Positions 54,805 through 63,620 of a stretch of DNA of 64,000 nt are shown here, in pieces. How positions within the stretch are numbered: the first letter of the stretch is position 1; each line of letters opens with the position of its first letter. The position numbers and the translations under genes are program-made. The stretch spans positions 62,001-126,000 of the forward strand of contig NZ_AWGC01000019.1 of the NCBI RefSeq assembly GCF_000495835.1, written 5' to 3'. This stretch comes from Asticcacaulis sp. AC402. GTDB taxonomy: Bacteria > Pseudomonadota > Alphaproteobacteria > Caulobacterales > Caulobacteraceae. The notes beneath the pieces are model-generated. The model was not told the DNA's origin, did no database searches, and worked only from the letters and a program-made list of their open reading frames with translations.

Positions 54805-54907
54805 TAAAGCGCAATCCGATAAAGTGGGCGCCACGTTTCGGAATAATTGCGCGACAACACATAAACGCGGAGCGGGGTTTTGATACCATCAAAACTCATC
54901 CCCCTCT
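54805..54907 (-). repeat. Family A palindromic repeat, copy A5
   Basis: The copy reads TTAAAGCGCAATCCGATAAA through GTGGGCGCCACGTTTCGG, then a decayed second hairpin GGAGCGGGGTTTTGA / TCAAAACTCATCCCCCTC. It follows terC by 4 bp, and family B copy B4 starts 22 bp later. Of the seven family A copies, A5 and the A1/A3 copies share orientation. Confidence 0.85.
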
Positions 54908-54929
54908 TGTGCGACAAGGCTTTGGCTTA

Positions 54930-55040
54930 TACCAAGCCTCATAAAGAATGACGCTTGGTATTCGCATTTTTTCAGCTCAAGCGCCCCATGGCTCCTCGCA
55001 AAGGCTCGGGCGCCAAAGAACGTTCTTTGGCGGGCTGGTA
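54930..55040 (-). mobile_element. Family B miniature element, copy B4 (111 bp, deleted)
   Basis: It starts TACCAAGCC and ends GGCTGGTA and is flanked by perfect TTA duplications (54927-54929 and 55041-55043). The distal arm (TTGGCAAG ... CGCGGGT) present in the other copies is missing, so the element lost part of its body yet kept its ends. It lies between repeat A5 and the unknown coiled-coil gene. Confidence 0.85.
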
Positions 55041-55167
55041 TTACAAGGCAACGCCCGCTTCGATGAGGCGGGCGCATTTGCGTCCGATGACAAGCCTTTA
55101 GCCAGATAACGCCGTATTAAGCCTGCTCATGCGATACTGCCTGATCCATTCGCAGAAGGCGAAGTGC

Positions 55168-56064
55168 ATGCACATCGATAACGGCTTCATAGTAAGCGCC
55201 TTTCAGCCAAGGCGCACCAAGCCCGCGTTTGACGACGCCCCCAATCCCGCAGCTAAAGCGACCATGGCGCCGCTGGCCCGTGGGATGTCGAACGAAAAGT
55301 ATCTTGTCCTCAAAAAGGCCGACGACCACCAGAAGGAGTTACAGGCCAAGGTCGGCAAGGTGTTCGACAATGAGCAAATGAAGGCGCAGAACGACCGGAA
55401 GAACCGCGTTCGGCAGAAACTCGAAAAACTCGTGGAACACCTGAAGATCCTGCGGAAGCTCTTTTCGGGAAATCCCAAAGAGATGGCGCGCGCCCTGACA
55501 CAGGTCTTCAAGGACCTGAAGGCGGCACTCAAGGAGTTCAAGGACGCCACCAAGGGCCAGATGGATCTCAGTTTTTCGGCGTCAGCGGCTGTGGTTGCGC
55601 CGCCGGCAAATGTCCCTGCCGGTGCCACGACCACCGCGGCGGCGGAGTCGGTGGCGAAAGACGCAGAGGACGAGGCTGGCGAGAGGGCTGGCGAGGCCCA
55701 GGCTACATTCGAATCGGCAGACACCGCGGCCGAGACCCCTGCGGCAGCGACTGCAGGCGTGACGGAAGCGTTCAAGGGTACGGTGACGCATGACGAACTG
55801 GTTGGGGCGGTGCGTCGGGAGATCGGTCGCGATGGCCTGCAATTCATCAAGGAACTCAAGGGCATACTCGCCTATATTGACGAGAAGATGCTGACGCCGG
55901 CACGTCTTCAGAAAAAAACCCAAAAGCCGAACGAAGACATGGACAAGGTCTTCGAGGCGATGGACAAGGAACTGAAAGAGCTCCGCAAAGAGATGCAGGA
56001 TATGGAGCGCGACCTGAAACAGGGGGTCGCACAGACGGGTACGGTGCTGGACATTACGGCGTAA
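55168..56064 (+). CDS. Unknown coiled-coil protein
   Basis: The product of about 298 residues is soluble and highly helical. A Lys/Arg/Glu-rich coiled coil (EKYLVLKKADDHQKELQAKV ... RKNRVRQKLEKLVEHLKIL) is followed by an Ala/Glu-rich linker and a second C-terminal coiled coil (MDKVFEAMDKELKELRKEMQ). No catalytic motif is visible and no family is recognised. I prefer ATG 55168, preceded by a GAAGGCGAAG stretch; an ATG at 55129 opens the frame. The pattern suggests a scaffold or an effector. It lies between family B elements. Confidence 0.7.
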   Translation: MHIDNGFIVSAFQPRRTKPAFDDAPNPAAKATMAPLARGMSNEKYLVLKKADDHQKELQAKVGKVFDNEQMKAQNDRKNRVRQKLEKLVEHLKILRKLFSGNPKEMARALTQVFKDLKAALKEFKDATKGQMDLSFSASAAVVAPPANVPAGATTTAAAESVAKDAEDEAGERAGEAQATFESADTAAETPAAATAGVTEAFKGTVTHDELVGAVRREIGRDGLQFIKELKGILAYIDEKMLTPARLQKKTQKPNEDMDKVFEAMDKELKELRKEMQDMERDLKQGVAQTGTVLDITA

Positions 56065-56124
56065 GGCAAGATTCCCCACTCTACGTACTTCACGGGGAGA
56101 GGGGACAAAAGGAAGATTCGCCAC

Positions 56125-56928
56125 TTACGCGTCGGCATAGATCTCGGTTTTCGCAGTGGTTTCCGACGACACGTTGCCTCTATACATACCCGAAACTTTC
56201 AGCGCGAAGCCCACATTGCCATCCTTGTCCATGCTGATCAGGTCGCCGCCGCCAGGTGACCCTGCTGATCCAGGGCAACGGCCCCAACCGTGCCGTTTTT
56301 ATGCGTGTCATCGATGCCCGACAGACCCTGTGACGCCTTCCAGGTGAGGTAATACCAACCCGCGAAAATCTTGACTCATCGTGGGTTGGCAAGCGCGACT
56401 GCGCGCCCGAGCTTTTGCGAGGAGCCATGCGGCGCTTGAGCTGAAAAAATGCGAATACCAAGCGTCATTCTTTATGAGGCTTGGTATAAGCTTGCCAACG
56501 GACCTCGGTGCGGAAAAAGGACGGACCCACCTGTTCGAGCCCAGGTTCGGCGGCATACTGGTCCGCTCCCTGACCTGTAAAAAGAACATGGCGCGAGGTG
56601 TCCATGATCGAGGCGTCGAGATAGTTCTTGCCGTCGGCGGCGAACACCGCGCCGCGCCCTGCATTGAACAGCGGATTGTCTTCCAACACCTTGACAGTGG
56701 CTTCGACGGCATCAACCGCTGAAGCGCCACGTTCCCGCACCGCCTGGCCGGCTGCGAGTGCTTTTTTGAGCCCCTGCCGGTATTGCGCTCTTTTTCCGGC
56801 GTCAGGCTGTCGCGGTCGATGAAACCGGCGCCGCCATGGATGGCCAGAGACCATTTTCCGGTTTGAGCCTGGGCGGGAACAGCGCACATCAGCGCAAGTG
56901 CGAGACAGGCAATCCGGTGCGTGAGCAT
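56125..56928 (-). pseudogene. iaaA: Isoaspartyl peptidase/L-asparaginase, broken
   Basis: The N-terminus is intact: signal peptide (IACLALALMCAVPAQA) and TGKWSLAIHGGAGFIDRDSL. After GRGSKK the frame shifts near 56770; the next phase continues GLKKALAAGQAVRERGASAV and ends in EVRWQA. Repeat B5 then interrupts the gene. Beyond it the family motif HKNGTVGAVALDQQGHLAAA resumes, but a deletion removes the catalytic Thr region: the frame jumps to LISMDKDGNVGFALKVSGMY, normally the C-terminus. Three independent lesions make this a clear pseudogene. The intact enzyme would be a periplasmic Ntn hydrolase. Confidence 0.88.
56353..56486 (+). mobile_element. Family B miniature element, copy B5 (134 bp), inside iaaA
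   Basis: It starts TACCAACCC and ends GGCTTGGTA with flanking TAA duplications (56350-56352 and 56487-56489). Removing the element plus one TAA restores an open peptidase frame across the site (QAYLTWKASQGL on the minus strand), which shows precise insertion. Confidence 0.9.
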
Positions 56929-56983
56929 CTACGTGACAAACCCCCGAATCTCGAGACAGTATCCCCAGCGAAGGAAACAAATA

Positions 56984-57517
56984 ATGACACCTATCGAAAT
57001 CCTGGCCGCCTATGCCCGTCGTTACCCCGAAGAATCCGCCATGGCGCAAAAAAGCTGCGACCTGCTGCTGCAAGCTTCGGACATGCTGGCACGGTCCAGC
57101 GCGCCCGCCCACGTCACCGCGTCGGTGCTGATCCCGCAGGGCGACAGCTTGCTCACCATATGGCACCCCTACCTGAAACAGTGGCTGCAGCCCGGCGGCC
57201 ATATCGACGCCCGCGAAGCTGTCCTGACCGCAGCCCTGCGCGAGGCACGTGAGGAAACCGGCCTTGTCTGCGAGCTGATGCAGGACAGCGAACTGCCCTA
57301 CGATATCGACTGCCTTTTCGTGCCGGCCAATGCCAAGAAGAGTGAGCCAGACCACTGGCACATCGATTTCCGCTACCTTATGCGTGCCGTTGGCCGGGCC
57401 GACGCGCCCGAACTGCCCACTTCATGGGTGCCGTTTATCCATTTAGGCGATATGACGCCGTCCCTGGCAAGGCTGGCCCGAAAAATGCAGCAGGGCTTTG
57501 CATCACATTGTAATTGA
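56984..57517 (+). CDS. NUDIX hydrolase
   Basis: The 177-residue protein has a clear NUDIX box beginning GGHIDAREAVLTAALREARE and continuing ETGLV (G-x5-E-x7-R-E-x2-E-E-x-G), roughly residues 71-95. NUDIX enzymes hydrolyse nucleoside diphosphates linked to another group; here the substrate is open. The N-terminal 40 residues (EILAAYARRYPEESAMAQKS) are helical. ATG 56984 is preceded by AAGGAA. It diverges from the iaaA pseudogene. Confidence 0.9.
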   Translation: MTPIEILAAYARRYPEESAMAQKSCDLLLQASDMLARSSAPAHVTASVLIPQGDSLLTIWHPYLKQWLQPGGHIDAREAVLTAALREAREETGLVCELMQDSELPYDIDCLFVPANAKKSEPDHWHIDFRYLMRAVGRADAPELPTSWVPFIHLGDMTPSLARLARKMQQGFASHCN

Positions 57518-57595
57518 TCGTATCGTAAACAATTGGCAGCCTTATCGGGTTAATGGTAGCTGTGAATGTAACTGTAACCGAGTTCAACACCCCAA

Positions 57596-58846
57596 ATGCT
57601 CTACTCCATGCACGAGTACGCCTATTACGCCGCTTCTCCGCTTCGGGCCATGGCCCAGCTGACGCGCGATTTCTGGGGGTCCAAGCTTAATCCGGCCGCC
57701 GACACTGCTGTAGGGCGCACCCTGTATGCGTCCGCCGAGCTGTTCAGCAATGTCACCCGCCGCTATGGCAAGCCTGAATGGAACCTGGACAGTATCGAGA
57801 TCAATGGTCATCCCGTGCGAGTCTCTGTGATCGAAGACTGGGACAGTCCGTGGTGCCGGCTCCTGCGTTTCCAGCGCGATCCGTCGGACCTGCGGCGCGC
57901 CAAGAAAAAGACCGTCGGACCCGCCGTGCTGATCGTTGCACCGCTTTCTGGCCACTATGCCAGCCTCTTGCGCGGCACGGTGCAGGAATTCCTGCTCGAC
58001 CACGACGTCTATATCACCGACTGGGCCAATGCCCGTCAGGTGCCGGTGCTGGAAGGCCGATTCGACTTCTACTCATACATCGACCATATCATGGAGATGC
58101 TAAAGGTGATCGGCGCGCGTTGTCACGTCGTGGCAGTGTGCCAGCCCGGGCCGCCTGTCCTGGCTGCGGCCTGCCTTATGGCTGAAGACAACAATCCGCA
58201 CCGCCCGGCTTCCATGACCTTCATGGGTTCGCCGATTGACGCTCGCTTCAATCCGACGGTGACCAACAACCTGGCTCAGGAAAAACCGTTCACCTGGTTC
58301 CGGTCGAACATGATTCACACCGTCCCTCCCCCCTATCCCGGAGTCGGTCGGCGCGTCTATCCCGGCTTTGTGCAGCTTTACAGCTTCATGAGCATGAATG
58401 AAGCGCGCCACACCGACGCCCATTGGGAATATTTCAACTCCCTGGTTGCCAATGATGGCGACGGCACGCAAAAGCACCTTGAGTTTTATGACGAATACCT
58501 GTCGGTTCTGGACCTGACGGAGGAATTCTATCTGCAAACGATCAACCTGGTGTTCCAGACGTTTGCCCTGCCCAAGGGAGAGCTGGTTCATCGCGGCCGC
58601 AAGGTCGACTGCACGGCCATCACCGACATCGCCCTGATGACGGTCGAGGGCGAAAAGGACGATATATCCGGCGTCGGCCAGACCCAGGCCGCCCACGGCA
58701 TGTGCCCGAACATTCCGGACGGGATGAAGGAACTGTATGTCCAGAAGGGCGCCGGGCACTATGGTGTCTTCAACGGCCGCCGCTTCCGCGAAGACATCTA
58801 TCCGCGCATCCGCGACTTTATTGCTCAGAATGACCGCGTGGCTTAA
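57596..58846 (+). CDS. phaZ: Intracellular polyhydroxyalkanoate depolymerase
   Basis: PhaZ degrades stored polyhydroxybutyrate granules. The 416-residue protein begins MLYSMHEYAYYAASPLRAMA as in intracellular PHB depolymerases and has the lipase-like box with a catalytic Cys182 (HVVAVCQPGPPVL) in place of Ser. Later motifs FMGSPIDARFNPTVTN and GHYGVFNGRRFREDIYPRI hold the His of the triad. No signal peptide is present. It starts at ATG 57596 (57608 is possible). The 3' end overlaps the YgjP-like gene. Confidence 0.95.
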   Translation: MLYSMHEYAYYAASPLRAMAQLTRDFWGSKLNPAADTAVGRTLYASAELFSNVTRRYGKPEWNLDSIEINGHPVRVSVIEDWDSPWCRLLRFQRDPSDLRRAKKKTVGPAVLIVAPLSGHYASLLRGTVQEFLLDHDVYITDWANARQVPVLEGRFDFYSYIDHIMEMLKVIGARCHVVAVCQPGPPVLAAACLMAEDNNPHRPASMTFMGSPIDARFNPTVTNNLAQEKPFTWFRSNMIHTVPPPYPGVGRRVYPGFVQLYSFMSMNEARHTDAHWEYFNSLVANDGDGTQKHLEFYDEYLSVLDLTEEFYLQTINLVFQTFALPKGELVHRGRKVDCTAITDIALMTVEGEKDDISGVGQTQAAHGMCPNIPDGMKELYVQKGAGHYGVFNGRRFREDIYPRIRDFIAQNDRVA

Positions 58847-59543
58847 GCCATCCTTTAAAGACGGCGATACGCTCGACTTCGGCCCGTACCGCGTGCGGCT
58901 GGCTGTCAACCCGCGCGCCCGCGGCGTCAAGGTGCGCATTGACAGGTTGGGAAATGTCGTCGCCACGGCCGGAAAACCCGGCAAGCTGGCCGACGCGATC
59001 GCCTTTACGCGCACCCAGCATGACTGGATCGTCAAACAGCTCGACAAATGCGTCCAGTTAGAGCGGTTCGCTCCGGGGTTGGTTCTGAACGTGGCAGGTC
59101 TGTCCGTGACCCTCGCAGAGAAGCCCGGCGTGATTTCGCCGCGCCTGGTTGACGGCCAATTGCTGACCAGCGGCGATGAGGCAACCTATGCCCGCCGCGT
59201 CGAACGCTGGCTGCGACAGCAGGCCCTGAAGGCATTGACGCGGGAGACCGATGCCTATGCCCTGAAACTGGGCATAACCAACGTGAAATCATCTCTGTTC
59301 GACGCCAAGGGGCGCTGGGGATCATGCACGCCGGGTCGCAAGGCAATTCGCTATTCGTGGCGGGTGATCCTGGCCCCGCCCGCAGTGCTGTCCTATTTGA
59401 GCGCCCATGAAGTCGCTCACCTGCGCCATCCTGACCACAGCCCAAGGTTCTGGGCTGAGGTCAAATCGCTGTACGGCGGGGATTACAGGCCGGCACGAGA
59501 ATGGCTGAAGACCCAGGGCCAGGAACTGTTCAAGTATCAGTAA
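58830..59543 (+). CDS. YgjP-like M48/SprT-type metallopeptidase
   Basis: The 237-residue product belongs to the YgjP (DUF45) group. The zinc motif HExxH is in YLSAHEVAHLRHPDHSP, preceded by the conserved KGRWGSCTPGRKAIRYSWRV. An N-terminal WLKPSFKDGDTLDFGPYRVR beta domain is typical. It is probably a cytoplasmic zinc protease or nucleic-acid linked hydrolase of unknown role. ATG 58830 overlaps the phaZ end by 17 bp, so the two are translationally coupled. Confidence 0.9.
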   Translation: MTAWLKPSFKDGDTLDFGPYRVRLAVNPRARGVKVRIDRLGNVVATAGKPGKLADAIAFTRTQHDWIVKQLDKCVQLERFAPGLVLNVAGLSVTLAEKPGVISPRLVDGQLLTSGDEATYARRVERWLRQQALKALTRETDAYALKLGITNVKSSLFDAKGRWGSCTPGRKAIRYSWRVILAPPAVLSYLSAHEVAHLRHPDHSPRFWAEVKSLYGGDYRPAREWLKTQGQELFKYQ

Positions 59544-59562
59544 ACTTTGGCCACGAACTCGA

Positions 59563-59617
59563 AAAAGCGCAATCCGATAAAGTGTGACGCACTTTTCAGA
59601 AAAACTGCGTGACAAAA
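59563..59617 (-). repeat. Family A repeat fragment, copy A6
   Basis: Only the first module is present (AAAGCGCAATCCGATAAAGT, CACTTTTCAGAAAAACTGCG, GTGACAAAA); the second hairpin is replaced by a terminator. It lies between the convergent ends of the YgjP-like gene and the PBP gene. Confidence 0.75.
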
Positions 59618-59618
59618 G

Positions 59619-59647
59619 AACCCTCCGTCACACAGGAGGGTTTTTTT
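59619..59647 (+). terminator. Rho-independent terminator
   Basis: AACCCTCC pairs with GGAGGGTT around GTCACACA and is followed by a T-run (TTTTTTT). It follows the YgjP-like gene and repeat fragment A6. Confidence 0.9.
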
Positions 59648-61709
59648 ACTGGCTCTCCCGCTGAGCCTCCGAGAAAATTTCGTCCAGCGTTTCGTCCGTC
59701 TTGTCCTTCTTAGGTTTCTCTTCCGGGTTCGGAATTGGATCCATGGTCACGACCGGTGGAACATTGTCATTGGCCGGCGGAGCAGAGGTCGCGCCGTTGT
59801 CGGCCTGGGTTCCCAGCAGGCTCTTTAGGGCATCCTCTGCCACCTGACCGAAATTGGTCGCCGGCGCCGGGCCAGTGGGGATAGGCGTCACCTGGATACG
59901 CTTGAGGGCGCTCGACATGTAGGTCTTCCAGATCGCCGCCGGGGTACCGCCACCGGTGACCTTGCCCTTCATCGTCGTGTTGTCGTCTCGGCCGACCCAA
60001 ACCACCGTCACGAAGTTGCCGGTATAGCCAGCGAACCAGGCGTCACGGTAATCACTGGTGGTCCCGGTCTTGCCGGCCAGATCGTAGCCGGCGATCTGGG
60101 CGCCGCTACCGGTGCCACGCGTCAGGACACCGCGCATCATCTGGTTCATGTTTTGCAGCGCTGGATTAGCAATGACCCTGGCCCGGTTTTCCAGCTTGTA
60201 CTGGTACAACACCTTGCCAGATTTTGTCCGTATGCGAACTATACCGTAGGCGCCCGATCGGATACCGCCATTGGCGAAGGGGGCATAGGCCTGGGCCATC
60301 TCGATCGGGGTGACATCAGCTGTGCCCAGCGCCATGGCCGGATCAGTGTTCAACTTGGAAACAATCCCCAACCGGCGGGCCGTGGCGGCGACATTGCTGC
60401 GACCGACGTCGTTGGCCAGGCGCGCCGCCACTGTATTGACCGACTCGGCCAGAGCATATTGCAGGTCGATCAGACCAAGGTACTTCTTGGTGTAGTTCTC
60501 AGGTGCCCAATCGCCGATGCTATAAGCTTCGTCGACCACCGGTGTGTTCGGCTGATAACCCTGCTCCATGGCGGTGAGGTAAACAAAGGGCTTGAACGAA
60601 GAGCCGGCCTGGCGGTGGGCGTCGACGGCGCGGTTGAACTGCGAGTCCGCGTAAGACACACCGCCGATCATGGCGCGGATACGGCCGTCGCCGTCTACCG
60701 AGACAAGGGCAGCCTGCTGGACGCCCTTCTTGGCATCACGGGCCATAATGGTCTTGATGGCGCGTTCGGCGTCGGTCTGAATCGGCAGGTCCAGGGTCGT
60801 TTCGACGATCAGGTCCTCGGTATTCTTCGGATCGATATAGCTACGCACCTGTCCGTCAAGATAGTCGACGAAGTACTGGGCATGGGCGTTGGCCAGAGTC
60901 TTGGAGACACTGATCGGTTTGGACAAGGCTTCGCCTCGCTCTTGCGGGGTAATAACCCTTGCGTCGACCATCTCGTTCAAAACAATCATGGCGCGTTTCG
61001 CGGCGCGTTCCTGGTCCGACAGCGGCGAGTAGGAAGATGGACCCTTCATCATGCCTGCCAAGGTAGCAGCCTCGGCAACGGTCAGGGCCTTGGCGGCCTT
61101 GTTGAAATAGCGTTGCGATGCTGCCTCAATACCGTAGGCGCCGGCGCCAAAATAGACACGGTTGAGATAAAGTCCCAGGATTTCTTTCTTGGTAAACTTG
61201 TACTCCAGCCAAAAGGACAGCATCAGTTCCTGGACCTTGCGCTTCAGGTTCTGGTCGGCCGACAGGAACAGGTTGCGCGCTAGCTGTTGCGTGATGGTCG
61301 AACCGCCGGCCAGGTTGGCGCCTTTCTTCTTGCTCAAATTGCGGAACAGGGCGCGGGTAATGCCGACCGGATCGAAGCCCGGATGCTGGAAGAAGCGGCG
61401 ATCCTCGATGGCGACAAAGGCCAGGGGCACATAGTCGGGCAGCGCATCGATATCGACCGGCGGGGCGTATTGTGATCCCCGCACCGCGATCAAGGCGCCG
61501 GAACGATCGAGGTAGGTAACTGAGGGCTGGCGATTGGTCTGATACAGGTTGGACGTATCTGGCAGGTCTATGGCCATGACCGCCAGGAAGGCGATGCCAA
61601 ATATGACACTCCAAATCACGCCGATCGTCGCCCAATAGAAGATGGCCTGAAACGGCGATCGCCGGCCGCCTGATGTCTTGCCCCCAGACGGGGCCTTACC
61701 CTTCGCCAT
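59646..61709 (-). CDS. mrcA: Penicillin-binding protein 1A (bifunctional)
   Basis: The enzyme polymerises and cross-links peptidoglycan. The 687-residue protein has a cytoplasmic basic tail, one membrane helix (residues ~25-50), a transglycosylase domain with EDRRFFQHPGFDPVGITRAL and GGSTITQQLARNLFL, and a transpeptidase domain with the catalytic Ser in AGSSFKPFVYLTA, the SVN motif (ESVNTVAA) and KTGTTSDYRD. It ends in a Pro/Asn-rich, Lys/Asp/Glu tail. I use ATG 61709 behind AAGGA; the frame opens at 61757. It is monocistronic by spacing. Confidence 0.96.
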   Translation of the reverse strand: MAKGKAPSGGKTSGGRRSPFQAIFYWATIGVIWSVIFGIAFLAVMAIDLPDTSNLYQTNRQPSVTYLDRSGALIAVRGSQYAPPVDIDALPDYVPLAFVAIEDRRFFQHPGFDPVGITRALFRNLSKKKGANLAGGSTITQQLARNLFLSADQNLKRKVQELMLSFWLEYKFTKKEILGLYLNRVYFGAGAYGIEAASQRYFNKAAKALTVAEAATLAGMMKGPSSYSPLSDQERAAKRAMIVLNEMVDARVITPQERGEALSKPISVSKTLANAHAQYFVDYLDGQVRSYIDPKNTEDLIVETTLDLPIQTDAERAIKTIMARDAKKGVQQAALVSVDGDGRIRAMIGGVSYADSQFNRAVDAHRQAGSSFKPFVYLTAMEQGYQPNTPVVDEAYSIGDWAPENYTKKYLGLIDLQYALAESVNTVAARLANDVGRSNVAATARRLGIVSKLNTDPAMALGTADVTPIEMAQAYAPFANGGIRSGAYGIVRIRTKSGKVLYQYKLENRARVIANPALQNMNQMMRGVLTRGTGSGAQIAGYDLAGKTGTTSDYRDAWFAGYTGNFVTVVWVGRDDNTTMKGKVTGGGTPAAIWKTYMSSALKRIQVTPIPTGPAPATNFGQVAEDALKSLLGTQADNGATSAPPANDNVPPVVTMDPIPNPEEKPKKDKTDETLDEIFSEAQRESQ

Positions 61710-61876
61710 AAAATCCTTACTCCCGGCCACGCGTCCGCGCAGCCCCATAGCGCCCAAGCGAAGTTATAGCCGCTGACTGCGGCTCTGTCGCGTGAAACCT
61801 TGTGAAAGCCCCAATGTGCACTCAACGGCATCAATTGGGCAAAATTATGGGTTAATTTCGCGACAGTGCGATGAAG

Positions 61877-62254
61877 CTAACCCGTCTGGGGCAGGACGGC
61901 CGGGATTTCGGCCTTTCGCGACTTCAGCCTCTGGCCGACGCTGACAATGGCCTTGAGTGCCGGAACCAGCTCTGCTCCCAAGTCAGTCAGGGCGTATTCA
62001 ACCGATGGCGGCGAGGTCGGCATGACCGTACGGGTGATAACGCCCTTGTCCTCCATGTCCTTCAGCCTCGCGCTTAACATCTTGGCCGAGATCAGCGCCA
62101 TGTCAGACTTTAGTTCACCGAAGCGGCGTGGTCCGCCGCTCAGATACCAGATGACATTCGGCGTCCAGGCACCACCCAGCAGCACCATGCATTCACCGAC
62201 AGCGCACAGCGGCGGAGGTGGCTCGGCTCTGTTTTTCCTCAGTTTTAAGACCAT
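61877..62254 (-). CDS. HxlR-family transcriptional regulator
   Basis: The 125-residue protein is a winged-helix regulator of the HxlR type: CMVLLGGAWTPNVIWYLSGG, RRFGELKSDMALISAKMLSA, RLKDMEDKGVITRTV and VEYALTDLGAELVPAL. A Cys near residue 22 (GECM) matches the position used as a thiol sensor in some family members (for example HypR/QorR), so redox control is possible. It diverges from gst, and the gap of 119 bp should hold the operator. Confidence 0.92.
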   Translation of the reverse strand: MVLKLRKNRAEPPPPLCAVGECMVLLGGAWTPNVIWYLSGGPRRFGELKSDMALISAKMLSARLKDMEDKGVITRTVMPTSPPSVEYALTDLGAELVPALKAIVSVGQRLKSRKAEIPAVLPQTG

Positions 62255-62373
62255 GACCTGGAAACCTGCTTACCGAATGGTAACCCGATTCTTAAGTAAC
62301 ATAAAGTAATCTAATTTACAAACGTAACTCGTGTGGCCATGTTGACGGCCTCTGCCCAACAGGAGGTTATACT

Positions 62374-62985
62374 ATGAAACTGTTCTACGCCCCGGGCGCC
62401 TGCTCGCTGTCACCCCACATCGCCCTGCGCGAAGCAGGTCTCGACTTTCAGCTCGAAAAGGTCGATCCCGCTGCGGGTACCACCGAAAGCGGCCTGGCTT
62501 ACGCCACCATCAACGCCAAGGGCTATGTCCCGGCGCTTCAACTGGGTGACGGCCAGGTCCTGACCGAAGGCGCCGCTATCGTCCAGTACATCGCCGATCT
62601 GGCGCCGGACTCCGGTTTAGCGCCCGCGCCGGGCTCCCTGGCGCGCACGCGCGTTCAGGAGCACCTCAACTACCTCGCCTCCGAAGTGCACAAGGCGTTC
62701 AGCCCGCTGTTCCGCAGCACCACCAGCGAAGACGGCCGTGAGACGGCCCGCGCCAATGTGCGGCACCAGCTGGACTTTATCGAGCAGACCCTGAACGATG
62801 GCCGCGCCTTTCTGGCTGGCGACACCTTCTCCGTGGCCGACGCCTATCTGTTCGTCGTCGCCACCTGGACCAAGCCGACGGGCATTGGACTCGACACCTG
62901 GCCAAACCTGAAGGGCTTCGTCGAGCGGATGGCCCTGCGCCCGACTGTCCAGGCTGCCTTGCAGGCCGAAGGTTTGGCGGCATGA
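62374..62985 (+). CDS. Glutathione S-transferase, beta class
   Basis: The 203-residue protein has the beta-class N-terminus MKLFYAPGACSLSPHIALRE with Cys10 in the position that binds glutathione as a mixed disulfide. The GSH-binding motif VLTEGAAIVQYIADL follows near residues 60-75, and the C-terminal helical domain contains GDTFSVADAYLFVVATW. It would detoxify electrophiles or reduce disulfides in the cytoplasm. It diverges from an HxlR regulator and overlaps the next gene by 4 bp, so the operon probably responds to thiol stress. Confidence 0.95.
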   Translation: MKLFYAPGACSLSPHIALREAGLDFQLEKVDPAAGTTESGLAYATINAKGYVPALQLGDGQVLTEGAAIVQYIADLAPDSGLAPAPGSLARTRVQEHLNYLASEVHKAFSPLFRSTTSEDGRETARANVRHQLDFIEQTLNDGRAFLAGDTFSVADAYLFVVATWTKPTGIGLDTWPNLKGFVERMALRPTVQAALQAEGLAA

Positions 62986-63353
62986 GCCAGGCGGAGGTCG
63001 AGACCGTCCTGCTGCGCTATTTCGACGGCCTTTATCACAGCGACGCCGCCATGTTGTGTCAGGTTTTCCATCCGAAAGCGCACTATGTCTGCGCCACGGA
63101 CGAAGACCTGGTCCATCTCGACATGGCGGCGTATCTTCCCATCGTCGCGGCACGGCCCTCCCCGGCCAGCCGCGGCGATGTTCGCGCCGATCGGATCGTG
63201 AGCATCGATTTCGCCGGGCCGAATACGGCGCGGGCGCTGGTCGAATGCGCCATCGCGCCCAAGGTTTTCAGCGATTTTCTCACCCTGATCCGCACCGGAG
63301 GCCGGTGGCAAATCATGTCGAAGGTCTTTCATTACCAACTGAGGAGCAGGTAG
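62982..63353 (+). CDS. NTF2-like (lumazine-binding) protein
   Basis: The 123-residue protein has the NTF2/Lumazine_bd-like fold pattern: VETVLLRYFDGLYHSDAAML, FHPKAHYVCATDEDLVHLDM, ALVECAIAPKVFSDFLTLIR and a final GGRWQIMSKVFHYQL. Such proteins are small cup-shaped dimers that bind or convert hydrophobic ligands; the substrate is unknown. ATG 62982 overlaps the gst stop, so it is cotranscribed with gst and may act on the same compounds. Confidence 0.9.
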   Translation: MSQAEVETVLLRYFDGLYHSDAAMLCQVFHPKAHYVCATDEDLVHLDMAAYLPIVAARPSPASRGDVRADRIVSIDFAGPNTARALVECAIAPKVFSDFLTLIRTGGRWQIMSKVFHYQLRSR

Positions 63354-63356
63354 ACT

Positions 63357-63404
63357 TAGATTTTGTCGCGCTTTTTAACCAAAAAGTGCGTCACACTTTT
63401 TGGA
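63357..63404. repeat. Degenerate family A fragment, copy A7
   Basis: ATTTTGTCGCGCTTTTTAAC and the perfect hairpin CCAAAAAGTG / CACTTTTTGG (63379-63388 and 63394-63403) lie in the 62-bp gap between two cotranscribed genes. The matching part is the central stretch of family A. It may tune the ratio of the genes on either side. Confidence 0.55.
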
Positions 63405-63415
63405 AAGCGTTTGGA

Positions 63416-63619
63416 ATGCCCTACGTCAATATCAAAGTCACTCGCGAAGGCGTCACGCCCGAGCAGAAATCTGCCCTGATCAAGGGCGCTACCGATCTGC
63501 TGGTCGAGGTGTTGGGCAAGAACCCGGCGACCACCTTCGTGGTCATCGACGAGGTTGAGATCGACAATTGGGGCATTGCCGGCGAGCCCGTCAGCGAACG
63601 CCGCAAGAAGGGACAATGA
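63416..63619 (+). CDS. 4-oxalocrotonate tautomerase-family protein
   Basis: The 67-residue protein starts MPYVNIKVTREGVTPEQKSA, so Pro1 (after Met removal) is the catalytic base of the tautomerase family. The next motifs LIKGATDLLVEVLGKNPATT and VVIDEVEIDNWGIAG are normal. It is probably an enol-keto tautomerase or a promiscuous detoxifier. It is part of the gst operon by spacing (62 bp after the NTF2-like gene and 1 bp before the transporter gene). Confidence 0.94.
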   Translation: MPYVNIKVTREGVTPEQKSALIKGATDLLVEVLGKNPATTFVVIDEVEIDNWGIAGEPVSERRKKGQ

Positions 63620-63620
63620 G

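Noticed and set aside
56836-57252. 138-codon plus-strand open frame overlapping the NUDIX gene
   Set aside because: It is in a different frame from the NUDIX box and has the Arg/Pro-rich composition of an out-of-frame reading.
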